From Brevundimonas sp. UBA4553 (lineage in GTDB: Bacteria > Pseudomonadota > Alphaproteobacteria > Caulobacterales > Caulobacteraceae), in NCBI RefSeq assembly GCF_002387245.1, contig NZ_DGLD01000019.1, positions 448,116-512,115 on the forward strand: a DNA stretch of 64,000 nt, in the 5' to 3' direction. Both the position numbers and the translations under genes were made by a program. The notes under the pieces were generated by a model that was given only the letters and a program-made list of their open reading frames with translations, made no database searches and was not told where the DNA came from. Below, in pieces: positions 19,398-26,998 of this stretch (position 1 is the stretch's first letter; the number at the start of each line of letters is the position of its first letter).

Positions 19398-20849
19398 ATG
19401 AGTATCGCGGCCGCGGCCGCCGCCGCATTGCTTTCGCACCCCCCCATGCCGGCTGTCGCCGAGGTCGAAGCGCCCGTTCAAACCGCGCCGTCGCCGTCAT
19501 CGGTCGCGCCTACGCCGGCTGCCGCACCCCCGCCGTTCAAGCTGATCAACTATGACGAGGATTACGCCTACTTGGCGGATCCGGCCAAGCGTAACTCGAC
19601 GTGGGCCCGCTGGAAGCATGTTCCGGTCGGCGGCGAGGGATCGCCCGTATGGGCTAGCTTCGGCGGCGAGCTGCGCCTGCGGGCCGAGAACCGGGAGAAT
19701 GAGCGGTTTGGCCGCGGACTTCAGGACGGCGATGGCGACTTCCAGACGCGAGCGCGCCTGTGGAGCGAACTGAACCTTGGCTCCTCGCTGCGCGCGTTCG
19801 TCGATATCCAGGACGCTCGCAGCTTCGGTCTGGATAGCGGCACGCCGCCGGCTGAGGAAAATCGGACCGACCTGCATCAGGCTTTCGTCGAGGGTGAGGC
19901 TGCTGTGGGCGGCGGCGTCCTGCGCTTGCGCGTCGGCCGTCAGGAGTTTGGCGTCGGCGGCTTCCGCCTGTTCGACATGCGCGAGGGCGCCAACGCCCGC
20001 AACGCCATGGACATGGCGCGGGTGATCTATGACCGGCCAGACGGGTGGAGCGGCGGCGCTTTTGCAGGTTATGCCCTGCGAGAAGGCAACGCGTCGTGGG
20101 ATGACGCCACCAACTACGACTACCGTCTTTATGGCGCGATGGCGTCGCGGGTTCTCGGGGCCGGGCCGACGGCGCCGAAGCTGGAACTGCTTTACGCCAA
20201 CACCGACCGCTCGGTGACGCCCTTCGACCGACAAGTGGCGGGTCGCGACGATCGTGACACCCTGTCGGTGCGTCTGACAGGCAAGGTCGCGCCCTGGGAC
20301 TATGAGGTTGAGGCCGTCAAACAGTGGGGCTCGTTCCGCGATCTCGATATTGACGCCTGGTTCGTAACCGCCGTGGGTGGTCGGACCTTCGCGGGCGTAA
20401 AATGGACTCCGCGCATCGCCGTGCGTGTCGATGCGGGCTCTGGCGACAAGGACCCCAATGATGGCAAGCTGAACAGCTTCAACCCGCTGTTCCCCCAGCC
20501 GGCCGCTTTGCGCACGGACCTGGGCTTCGCCAACATGGTGCTGGTGCAGCCGGAAGTGACCGTCCGCCCGACGCCGAAGTTGACCTTGGGGGCCAACACC
20601 GCTGGCCTGTGGCGCCAGAGCAAGGAAGACGGACTCTACGCCTTGTCCGGCCTTGTGATCCGCAGCGCCACCGAGGGCCAGTCGTCCTATGTCGGATGGC
20701 GCACGGGCGTGTTTGCGCGCTACGCCTTGACGCCGTTCGTGTCGATCATGGGTGTCGCCAACTACACCAAGGCCGGCGACTTCCTGAAAGAGACCGGCAC
20801 GTCCGAGGATCAGTCCTACCTGGGCACGTTCCTGACCTTCAGGTTCTGA
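19398..20849 (+). CDS. Alginate-export-type outer-membrane porin
   Basis: A 483-residue predicted beta-barrel with a short hydrophobic N-terminus (SIAAAAAAALLS) that may be a weak signal sequence, then a Pro/Ala linker. The phrase YDEDYAYLADPAKR followed by FGGELRLRAE is characteristic of the alginate_exp porin family, and the barrel ends in a terminal Phe (LGTFLTFRF). Members near aromatic operons are thought to let small substrates across the outer membrane. A strong site, CGGAGGAAATCC, precedes the ATG. It is the last gene of the island; a hairpin follows. The real substrate is not visible from sequence. Confidence 0.82.
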   Translation: MSIAAAAAAALLSHPPMPAVAEVEAPVQTAPSPSSVAPTPAAAPPPFKLINYDEDYAYLADPAKRNSTWARWKHVPVGGEGSPVWASFGGELRLRAENRENERFGRGLQDGDGDFQTRARLWSELNLGSSLRAFVDIQDARSFGLDSGTPPAEENRTDLHQAFVEGEAAVGGGVLRLRVGRQEFGVGGFRLFDMREGANARNAMDMARVIYDRPDGWSGGAFAGYALREGNASWDDATNYDYRLYGAMASRVLGAGPTAPKLELLYANTDRSVTPFDRQVAGRDDRDTLSVRLTGKVAPWDYEVEAVKQWGSFRDLDIDAWFVTAVGGRTFAGVKWTPRIAVRVDAGSGDKDPNDGKLNSFNPLFPQPAALRTDLGFANMVLVQPEVTVRPTPKLTLGANTAGLWRQSKEDGLYALSGLVIRSATEGQSSYVGWRTGVFARYALTPFVSIMGVANYTKAGDFLKETGTSEDQSYLGTFLTFRF

Positions 20850-20866
20850 CGCAAAGATCAGACTCG

Positions 20867-20906
20867 GTCCCAGGCTCTAGCTGACTGTTCAGCATGAGTC
20901 TGGGAC
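20867..20906 (+). terminator. Long hairpin after the porin gene, no T tract
   Basis: GTCCCAGGCTC (20867-20877) pairs with GAGTCTGGGAC (20896-20906) with one G-T pair. Inside it GCTGA (20880-20884) pairs with TCAGC (20889-20893). The combined stem-loop lies 17 bp after the porin stop. No run of T residues follows, so it may mark a Rho-dependent end or protect the 3' end of the operon message. Confidence 0.5.
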
Positions 20907-20991
20907 GGCGTCGCCTACGCGGCGGCGCACGAACGGCCGCAGGGTGAAGCGGGTGGGGGATGAGAGCGCGGCGGGCTCGCGGGCCGGAGCT

Positions 20992-21081
20992 TGGCGGACA
21001 GGGTGGGATTCGAACCCACGGTAGGCTCACACCTACGGCGGTTTTCAAGACCGCTGCCTTAAACCACTCGGCCACCTGTCC
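20992..21081 (-). tRNA. tRNA-Ser(UGA)
   Basis: Read on the minus strand, the gene starts GGACAGGTGGCCGAGTGG and ends in the matching acceptor CCTGTCC, discriminator G and an encoded CCA (20994-20992). The anticodon loop CTTGAAA holds TGA at 21047-21045. A long variable arm (GTAGGTGTGAGCCTAC) identifies a class II serine tRNA, and the T arm reads GGTTCGAATCC. It would decode UCA and related serine codons. Ninety bases including CCA. Confidence 0.97.
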
Positions 21082-21170
21082 AGCGCGAGTCACATGACGC
21101 GTGCGGAGGCGTGCATAGCGGCAAGTCGGCCGTCACCCAAGCACAAAGCGAACTGATGTCGTCAGGACGC

Positions 21171-22157
21171 TCAGCCTTTTTTGAAAGCAGGGGAGCGGGT
21201 CACCAGCCAGATGCCGATACAGACCAGGATCAGGGCTGCGAGGTAGCTCCATCTCAGCAGATTCTCGCCGAGGAACAGGGCGGACAGGGCGACGCCGAAT
21301 ACAGGGATCAGGAAGTTGAAGGCGGCGATCATTCCGACGGGATTGTGCTTCAGCAGCAGGCTCCAGACCGCGAACGCCACCGAAGAGAGCAGCGCCATGT
21401 AGAGCAGCAAACCGCCGGACTGCAGGTCCAGCGCTCCCAGATGGCCCCCGCCCGCCACGCCAACTCCGGTCAGGACGCCGCCGCCGATCGCCAATTGCCA
21501 CCCCGTCATAATCATCGGGTCGATCTCACTCGAGATACGCTTTCCATAGATCGACGCCGCCGCCAGCACGAAGGCGGCGATAATGACGAAGCCTTCGCCG
21601 AGCAGACTGAAATCAAAGCCGAGGCCGCCACCGCCGAGGTTGACGACCACCACTCCGAGGAAACCGATCAGACAGCCGGTCATCTTGCGAGAGCTCAACC
21701 GATCGTTCGCATATATGAAGTGGGCGAGGACCACGCTGAAGAAGACGCCGGTGGCGTTCATGATCGAAGACTTCACGCCTGTGGCGTGGGCCAGTCCGAC
21801 GTAGAAGAAGACGTACTGGATTGCGGTCTGGGTCACGCCCAGCAGGGCGACCTGGCGCATCTGACGTCTGTTCAAAGCCAGGACCGGCTTCTTCATCGTC
21901 GCCGCCACGATCAGCAGGATCACGCCAGCCAGAGCGAAGCGCCAGCCAGCGAACAGCATCTGACTTGCAATATCGCCGGGCCCAATATGCAGCAGCGCAT
22001 AGCCGTTCTTGATGGCCGGATAAGCGCTGCCCCACAGGAAGCAGCAAAGGGTGGCCAGGGCGAAGACCCCCGAACGGGTCTGGTAGAGAGAGGATTTCAA
22101 GGCGCTCGCTTCAAGACAGGCACGGGCGCAAAGGCGTCGCCGCGACAGCGGACGCAT
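21171..22157 (-). CDS. EamA/DMT-superfamily transporter
   Basis: A predicted inner-membrane exporter with two EamA halves and about ten membrane segments. The first segment reads ALATLCCFLWGSAYPAIK, typical of the family, and the second half begins around GEGFVIIAAFVLAAASIYGK with PVFGVALSALFLGE near the end. The substrate is unknown; relatives export amino acids, nucleobases or drugs. The start is uncertain: ATG at 22157 is used here (328 residues), a TTG at 22100 would place the N-terminus right before the first segment, and ATG at 22202 is also in frame. It is a stand-alone gene, divergent from rlpA. Confidence 0.8.
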   Translation of the reverse strand: MRPLSRRRLCARACLEASALKSSLYQTRSGVFALATLCCFLWGSAYPAIKNGYALLHIGPGDIASQMLFAGWRFALAGVILLIVAATMKKPVLALNRRQMRQVALLGVTQTAIQYVFFYVGLAHATGVKSSIMNATGVFFSVVLAHFIYANDRLSSRKMTGCLIGFLGVVVVNLGGGGLGFDFSLLGEGFVIIAAFVLAAASIYGKRISSEIDPMIMTGWQLAIGGGVLTGVGVAGGGHLGALDLQSGGLLLYMALLSSVAFAVWSLLLKHNPVGMIAAFNFLIPVFGVALSALFLGENLLRWSYLAALILVCIGIWLVTRSPAFKKG

Positions 22158-22237
22158 AGCCCCAAACACCTCGTTAACCAAACCGGAAACGTCCTCACGC
22201 ATGATCACATCGAGTGAACTGGAGTGCGTAGGCCGTG

Positions 22238-23056
22238 ATGACGAGATTGCTAAGGGGCGTAGTGGTCGCCGCCGCCTTTTCCACCCTGGCGGCCTGCGCC
22301 AGTTTGGGCGGTGGCCGGGATGCGCCGTTGCGTGCGCCGGTCGTCACTGATCCCGCGCCCATCGTCTCCGGCACCATGCGGCCCTATCAGATCCGTGGCC
22401 GCTGGTATCGGCCGGCCGAACAGCCGAACTACGACGAGATCGGCCTGGCCTCCTGGTACGGGGCGCAGCACAACGGCCGTCCGACGTCGACCGGCGAGCG
22501 CTTCGACATGAGCGCCCTGACAGCAGCACACAAGACCTTGCCGCTGCCGAGCCTTGTAGAGGTGACCAACCGCGCGAATGGGCGTCGCGTCATCCTGCGC
22601 GTCAATGACCGCGGGCCCTTTGTCGATAGCCGGATCATCGATCTGTCGCGTGCGGCGGCCGAGGAACTGGGTCTGCTGTCGCAGGGCGTGGGCGAGGTGC
22701 GGGTCCGCTATGTCGGGCGGGCGCCCCGAACGGGTGGAGGGACGGCGCTGCAGCGAGCCGAGGCCGCGGCCCTTTCAACACCGACGCCCTATGCCGCGCC
22801 CGCCGTTCCCTCGCCACCGCCAGCCGCCACGCCGAGCTACTGGGTTCAGGCAGGAGCCTTTTCGGATCGACGCGCCGCCAGGCGAATCGCCGACCGTCTG
22901 GGGGATCGCGCTTCGGTTCAGGATGTTCGTGGCGACGGCCAGACTCTGTTCCGGGTGATTGTCGGACCTTGGCCGGACGCCAACGCGGCCGAACAGGCCC
23001 GCCAGGCCGTCATTGCACGCGGGTTTGGCGACGCCCTGTTGATATCAGGCGGTTAA
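22238..23056 (+). CDS. rlpA: RlpA-type septal ring lytic transglycosylase / SPOR lipoprotein
   Basis: A 272-residue predicted outer-membrane lipoprotein acting on peptidoglycan at the division septum. The signal ends in a lipobox (STLAAC, about residues 18-23). The double-psi beta-barrel RlpA domain (about residues 60-160) carries GLASWYGAQHNGRPTSTGE and RVNDRGPFVDSRIIDLS, with the catalytic Asp and the His (AAHKTLPLP) both visible. A C-terminal SPOR domain (about 200-270, SYWVQAGAFSDRRAARRIAD) would bind denuded glycans at the septum. A GTG at 22235 directly before the ATG is an equal alternative start. It is followed 37 bp later by tmk. Confidence 0.9.
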   Translation: MTRLLRGVVVAAAFSTLAACASLGGGRDAPLRAPVVTDPAPIVSGTMRPYQIRGRWYRPAEQPNYDEIGLASWYGAQHNGRPTSTGERFDMSALTAAHKTLPLPSLVEVTNRANGRRVILRVNDRGPFVDSRIIDLSRAAAEELGLLSQGVGEVRVRYVGRAPRTGGGTALQRAEAAALSTPTPYAAPAVPSPPPAATPSYWVQAGAFSDRRAARRIADRLGDRASVQDVRGDGQTLFRVIVGPWPDANAAEQARQAVIARGFGDALLISGG

Positions 23057-23093
23057 GGCTTGCCTGTCGCGCCGCGCTCGCCATTGTGCGCGG

Positions 23094-23720
23094 GTGCAGC
23101 GCGGTAAGTTCATCACATTCGAAGGCGGCGAGGGGGCCGGCAAGACCACGCAGGCGCGCCTGCTGGTCGAGCATCTGCGCTCGTTCGGGATCGACGCCGT
23201 CCAGACGCGTGAGCCGGGCGGTTCGCCGGGGGCAGAGGTCATCCGCAACATCGTGGTGGCCGGAGACGCTGAGCGCTGGTCGCCTCGCACCGAGACCCTC
23301 TTGATGTACGCTGCGCGTTCGGACCATCTGGAGCGCACCATTCGGCCTGCTCTCGATGCCGGCAAATGGGTCGTTTGCGACCGTTTCGCCGACTCCAGCC
23401 GTGTGTATCAGGGCGCGGGCGGCGGCGCGCCGGAAAGCCTGATTGAAGCGCTGGACACGGCTATCGTGGCCGGAGACCAACCAGATCTGACCCTGGTGTT
23501 CGATCTGCCTGTCGAAGTCGGGTTGGAGCGAGCCTTCGGTCGCGGCCTGTTCGAGACGCGGTTCGAATCCAAAGGCCTGGCTTTCCATCAAAGGCTGCGC
23601 GAGGGTTTCCTCGGCGTGGCGCGCCGTCACCCTGAGCGCTGCGTCGTGATCGACGCGACAGGCGAGCTCGAGGCTGTCTCGGCGCGCCTGTGGAGCGCTG
23701 TGTCCGAGCGACTGCTGTGA
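23094..23720 (+). CDS. tmk: Thymidylate kinase
   Basis: Phosphorylates dTMP to dTDP, needed for DNA synthesis. The 208 residues contain the P-loop FEGGEGAGKTTQ near the N-terminus, the dTMP-binding TREPGGSPGAE, the DRFADSSRVYQGAGG region and the LID-like EVGLERAFGR. The start is GTG (23094). Its stop overlaps the GTG of holB by 4 bp, so the two are coupled, as in many alphaproteobacteria. Confidence 0.95.
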   Translation: MQRGKFITFEGGEGAGKTTQARLLVEHLRSFGIDAVQTREPGGSPGAEVIRNIVVAGDAERWSPRTETLLMYAARSDHLERTIRPALDAGKWVVCDRFADSSRVYQGAGGGAPESLIEALDTAIVAGDQPDLTLVFDLPVEVGLERAFGRGLFETRFESKGLAFHQRLREGFLGVARRHPERCVVIDATGELEAVSARLWSAVSERLL

Positions 23721-24697
23721 GCGAACACCCGCGCGACCGGTTCGATCTGGTCCCGGACGTCGCGGCCGAAGATGCCTTTCTGGACGCCTTGGGTCGGGGG
23801 CGCCTGCATCACGCCTGGTTGCTGTGCGGGGTGGAGGGCAGCGGAAAGGCGACCTTCGCCTATCGCGCAGCCCGTCGTTTGCTGGGCGCTGCGCCTGACC
23901 CGTCGCGGGGACCGCTGGGCGCTGCACCCTACGACCCGGTCAGCCAGCTTGTATCGGCTCAGTCGCATCCTGATTTGCTGGTGATGGAGCGGCTGGTCGA
24001 AGGGGGCAAGCAGAAGAAGACCATCTCGGTCGATCAGGCGCGGGACCTGCCAGGCTTCTTCGCCAAGAGCCCGTCCCAAGCCCAATATCGCGTGGCGATA
24101 ATCGACGCTGCGGATGATCTGAATATCAACGCAGCCAACGCCTTACTGAAAATTCTTGAGGAACCGCCTGAGCGAGGCGTTTTGCTGTTGGTGACGCATG
24201 CGCCCGGCCGCTTGTTGGCGACGATACGCTCGCGATGCCGACGTCTCAGTTTCCCGATCTGGACTCCGGAACAGTTGGAGACCCTGGTGCGCAACCGCAC
24301 AGGCGCCGACCTCGAAGACGCGCGCCTCGCCGCCGACATGGCCGGCGGATCGCCTGGCGCGGCCCTGGCCCTGTCGTCTGGCGCCATGCAGGAAGTCGAT
24401 GCCTTGGCGCGGAGTTGGGTGCTGGGCGACGCCGTGGACCGCGCGGAACAGATGGCGGCCGCCGACGGTTTTCGCGGGGCTGAAGGCCAGGCGAGGTTCG
24501 AGGCCCTGATGGATCGACTGATCGCAGCGGTGAAGGCGCGCGCGCTGGAGGCGCCGGCGGGGCAGGGCGCCCGCTGGGCGGAGTTGTGGACCCGATTGGC
24601 TGAACTGCCCGACCGCACGGCGGCCATCAATCTGGACCGCGCGGATGTTCTGGCTGGCGCTCTTGCGGATATCGCTCGCACCAAGGCCCTTCGATGA
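23717..24697 (+). CDS. holB: DNA polymerase III delta' subunit
   Basis: A 326-residue clamp-loader subunit of the replicative polymerase. It has the AAA+ fold with a degenerate P-loop GVEGSGKATFAYRAARR, the SRC-region motif IRSRCRRLSFP typical of delta' and DnaX proteins, and the helical collar domain at the C-terminus. LLKILEEPPERGVLLLVTH is the conserved Walker B/sensor part. The GTG start in the GTGA overlap with tmk is chosen because it places the N-terminus at the usual distance from the P-loop. Its stop overlaps the ATG of tatD. Confidence 0.92.
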   Translation: MSEHPRDRFDLVPDVAAEDAFLDALGRGRLHHAWLLCGVEGSGKATFAYRAARRLLGAAPDPSRGPLGAAPYDPVSQLVSAQSHPDLLVMERLVEGGKQKKTISVDQARDLPGFFAKSPSQAQYRVAIIDAADDLNINAANALLKILEEPPERGVLLLVTHAPGRLLATIRSRCRRLSFPIWTPEQLETLVRNRTGADLEDARLAADMAGGSPGAALALSSGAMQEVDALARSWVLGDAVDRAEQMAAADGFRGAEGQARFEALMDRLIAAVKARALEAPAGQGARWAELWTRLAELPDRTAAINLDRADVLAGALADIARTKALR

Positions 24698-25479
24698 TCA
24701 TCGACAGTCACGTCAACCTGCACGCTCACCAGTTCGACGAGGACCGCGACGAAGTCATTGTTCGTGCCCGCGAGGCCGGCGTGCGCTTGATGGTCGAGAT
24801 TTCGGACAAACTGTCGACCTTTGAAGCGACGCATGCCCTTGCCATGGCCCACGATGACATCTGGTGCACGGTGGGCGCTCACCCGCATGAAGCCAAGGAC
24901 CATTTGGAACTGACGGCTGACCACCTGGTCGCCCTGGCCAAGCGTCCGCGTGTCATTGGCATTGGCGAGTGCGGCCTGGACTTCCACTACGACCTCAGCC
25001 CGCGCGACGAGCAGGTGGCTGTCTTCCGCCAGCATATCGACGCCGCACGCCGCACTGGTTTGCCGCTGGTCGTGCACACGCGCGAAGCTGACGAGATCAT
25101 GGCCGCCATCCTGCGCGAGGAACATGCGCGCGACCCTTTCAAGCTTCTGATGCACTGCTACACCAGCGGCGTTGAACTGGCTGAAACGGCCGCAGGACTG
25201 GGCGCCTGGTTCTCCGTTTCCGGGATCGCCACCTTCAAGGCGGCGGAGGATGTGCGAGAGGTCATTCGCCGGATGCCCGAAGATCGGATCATCGTCGAGA
25301 CAGATTGCCCCTATCTGGCGCCTATTCCTTATCGGGGACGCCGTAATGAGCCGGCCTATGTCGGGCTGGTGCTTCAAAAGCTGGCGGAAATCCGGGGCTG
25401 GTCGCTCGAGGAGGCCGACCGACGCACGACCGACGCCTTTTTCGCTCTGTTCGACCGCATACCCCGGCCTGCCGAATGA
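24694..25479 (+). CDS. tatD: TatD-family metal-dependent deoxyribonuclease/hydrolase
   Basis: A 261-residue TIM-barrel hydrolase related to TatD/YcfH, with 3'-5' nuclease activity known for the family. Metal and active-site motifs are present: IIDSHVNLHAHQF at the N-terminus, IGIGECGLDFHYD with the conserved Glu, VVHTREAD, LMHCYTSG and VETDCPYLAP. The first motif has Asn where many members have the second His, a common variant in alphaproteobacteria. It overlaps holB upstream and the MBL hydrolase downstream by 4 bp each. Confidence 0.93.
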   Translation: MIIDSHVNLHAHQFDEDRDEVIVRAREAGVRLMVEISDKLSTFEATHALAMAHDDIWCTVGAHPHEAKDHLELTADHLVALAKRPRVIGIGECGLDFHYDLSPRDEQVAVFRQHIDAARRTGLPLVVHTREADEIMAAILREEHARDPFKLLMHCYTSGVELAETAAGLGAWFSVSGIATFKAAEDVREVIRRMPEDRIIVETDCPYLAPIPYRGRRNEPAYVGLVLQKLAEIRGWSLEEADRRTTDAFFALFDRIPRPAE

Positions 25480-26291
25480 GCAAGCCGGGTGAACTTGAGA
25501 TCGTCATTCTCGGTTGCGGCTCATCCGGCGGCGTGCCGCGGGGCGACGGTGACTGGGGCGCGTGTGATCCCAGTGAGCCCAGGAACACACGCACCCGTTG
25601 CTCCATGCTGGCTCGGCGTCACGGGCCGGACGGCGTCACGAGCGTTCTGATCGACACGTCGCCGGATCTGCGCCAACAGGCGCTGATGGCGGGCATCGCC
25701 CATGTCGATGCGGTCCTTTACACTCACGACCATGCGGACCAGACCCATGGCATCGACGACCTGAGGGTCTTCGCCATTCACGCTCGGCGGCGCATTCAGG
25801 CATGGATGGATCCGGCCACACACCACGCCCTGACCCAACGGTTCGACTATATTTTCGAAAGCCAGCATGGCTATCCCGCCATTCTGGAAGCGCAGCGCAT
25901 TCCGCCGCATGGTGAGCCGTGGTGCGTGGATGGTGCTGGCGGTCCGGTCCCTGTCGTCACCTTCGATCAGGCGCACGGGCCGATCCGGTCCGTCGGTTAC
26001 AGGCTGGGTCCCGTCGCCTACTCCAGCGACGTGTCCGATCTGGACGAGGCGGCTCTGGAGGCGGTACGCGGCGCTGACCTGTGGATCGTCGACGCCCTGC
26101 GATACGCCCCCCATCCGACCCACGCCCACGTCGACCGAGCGCTGGACTGGATCTCGCGGTCAGGTGTCAGGAAAGCCGTTCTGACCAATCTTCACATCGA
26201 CCTCGATTACAACGATCTACGGCAGAAACTTCCGTCAAATGTCGAGGTGGCCTTCGACGGCTTTCAGGCCGAGTTTGAGCTTCGCCGGTAG
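25476..26291 (+). CDS. MBL-fold metallo-hydrolase (PhnP/YcbX-like group)
   Basis: A 271-residue metallo-beta-lactamase-fold protein. The metal site reads YTHDHADQTHGIDDLR, with further ligands in APHPTHAHVDRALDW and TNLHIDLDYN near the end. The N-terminal IVILGCGSSGGVPRGDGDWG resembles the PhnP and coenzyme PQQ synthesis B group, which act on cyclic phosphates or unknown substrates. It conservatively follows tatD in alphaproteobacterial genomes, but its physiological reaction is unknown. The ATG overlaps the tatD stop by 4 bp. Confidence 0.85.
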   Translation: MSKPGELEIVILGCGSSGGVPRGDGDWGACDPSEPRNTRTRCSMLARRHGPDGVTSVLIDTSPDLRQQALMAGIAHVDAVLYTHDHADQTHGIDDLRVFAIHARRRIQAWMDPATHHALTQRFDYIFESQHGYPAILEAQRIPPHGEPWCVDGAGGPVPVVTFDQAHGPIRSVGYRLGPVAYSSDVSDLDEAALEAVRGADLWIVDALRYAPHPTHAHVDRALDWISRSGVRKAVLTNLHIDLDYNDLRQKLPSNVEVAFDGFQAEFELRR

Positions 26292-26293
26292 CG

Positions 26294-26998
26294 CTATGTA
26301 CGTCGGATCGCTTCAAATCCGCCCGTGAAGACGGCTTCCATGGCGTCGCAGATAGCGCCCATTTCCGACGACTTGCACAGGCCGCCGGACAGGACGTCGA
26401 TACGACCGGTCTGGGCTAGCGACAGGGTCAGCGCGCCCGAGAGCAGGTGATAGAACCAGTAGATCTGCCGCGGGGGTGTGTCAGGGGCAATGCGCTTGAG
26501 GACGCCGATGAAGCGGTCAATCACCGGGTCGAAATGCTGGTGCATGGTGTCGCCGCCCCACACCGGGGTGTTGTTCACCTGGGCCACGAGCGCGGCGTAG
26601 TTGAGCCACGCCTTGTTGTCTTCGTCGAACAGCAGGAACAGGGGCCGAAGGAATGCGTCAATGGCTCCACCTATGGTCATGGCGTCGCCGTGTTCTGCTT
26701 CGTAGCGGTCCAGGCTGTCCAGGCGGAGCCGGTTCACCACCTCGGCGCGGCGACCGAAGACGGTCGAGAACAGGCGGTTCTTGTCGTCAAAATAGTAGTG
26801 CAGCAGGGCGGTATCGACGTTCGCTTCCTTGGCCACGGCCTTCAAGGTGACGCCGTGCAGGCCATGGCGCGCAAACAGGGCTTCGGCGGCGTCAAGGATA
26901 CGGGTCGTCGTCTCCTCGCGCCGTTGGGCCTTTGGCTTGGTCGGCGCCTTGGGTGTTGTCGACGCCTTGAGGCGTGGCCTGGTTTCGGTGGCGGTCAT
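26294..26998 (-). CDS. TetR-family transcriptional regulator of the esterase/receptor locus
   Basis: A 234-residue repressor-type protein. After a basic, Pro/Lys-rich lead comes the TetR helix-turn-helix (TTRILDAAEALFARHGLHGV, then DTALLHYYFDDKNRLFSTVF, about residues 28-80), followed by a ligand-binding domain. Its ATG shares one base with the esterase stop (TGATG), so it is made from the esterase message and probably controls it. A TTG one codon earlier is a weaker start. The perfect inverted repeat at 28605-28632, between the esterase and the divergent TonB receptor, is the obvious operator candidate. The ligand is unknown but may be the ester or its hydrolysis product. Confidence 0.88.
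   Translation of the reverse strand: MTATETRPRLKASTTPKAPTKPKAQRREETTTRILDAAEALFARHGLHGVTLKAVAKEANVDTALLHYYFDDKNRLFSTVFGRRAEVVNRLRLDSLDRYEAEHGDAMTIGGAIDAFLRPLFLLFDEDNKAWLNYAALVAQVNNTPVWGGDTMHQHFDPVIDRFIGVLKRIAPDTPPRQIYWFYHLLSGALTLSLAQTGRIDVLSGGLCKSSEMGAICDAMEAVFTGGFEAIRRT

Noticed and set aside
21111..22217. 368-codon plus-strand frame opposite the DMT transporter
   Set aside because: Gln/His/Glu-rich reverse image of hydrophobic codons; the transporter strand has clear membrane segments.
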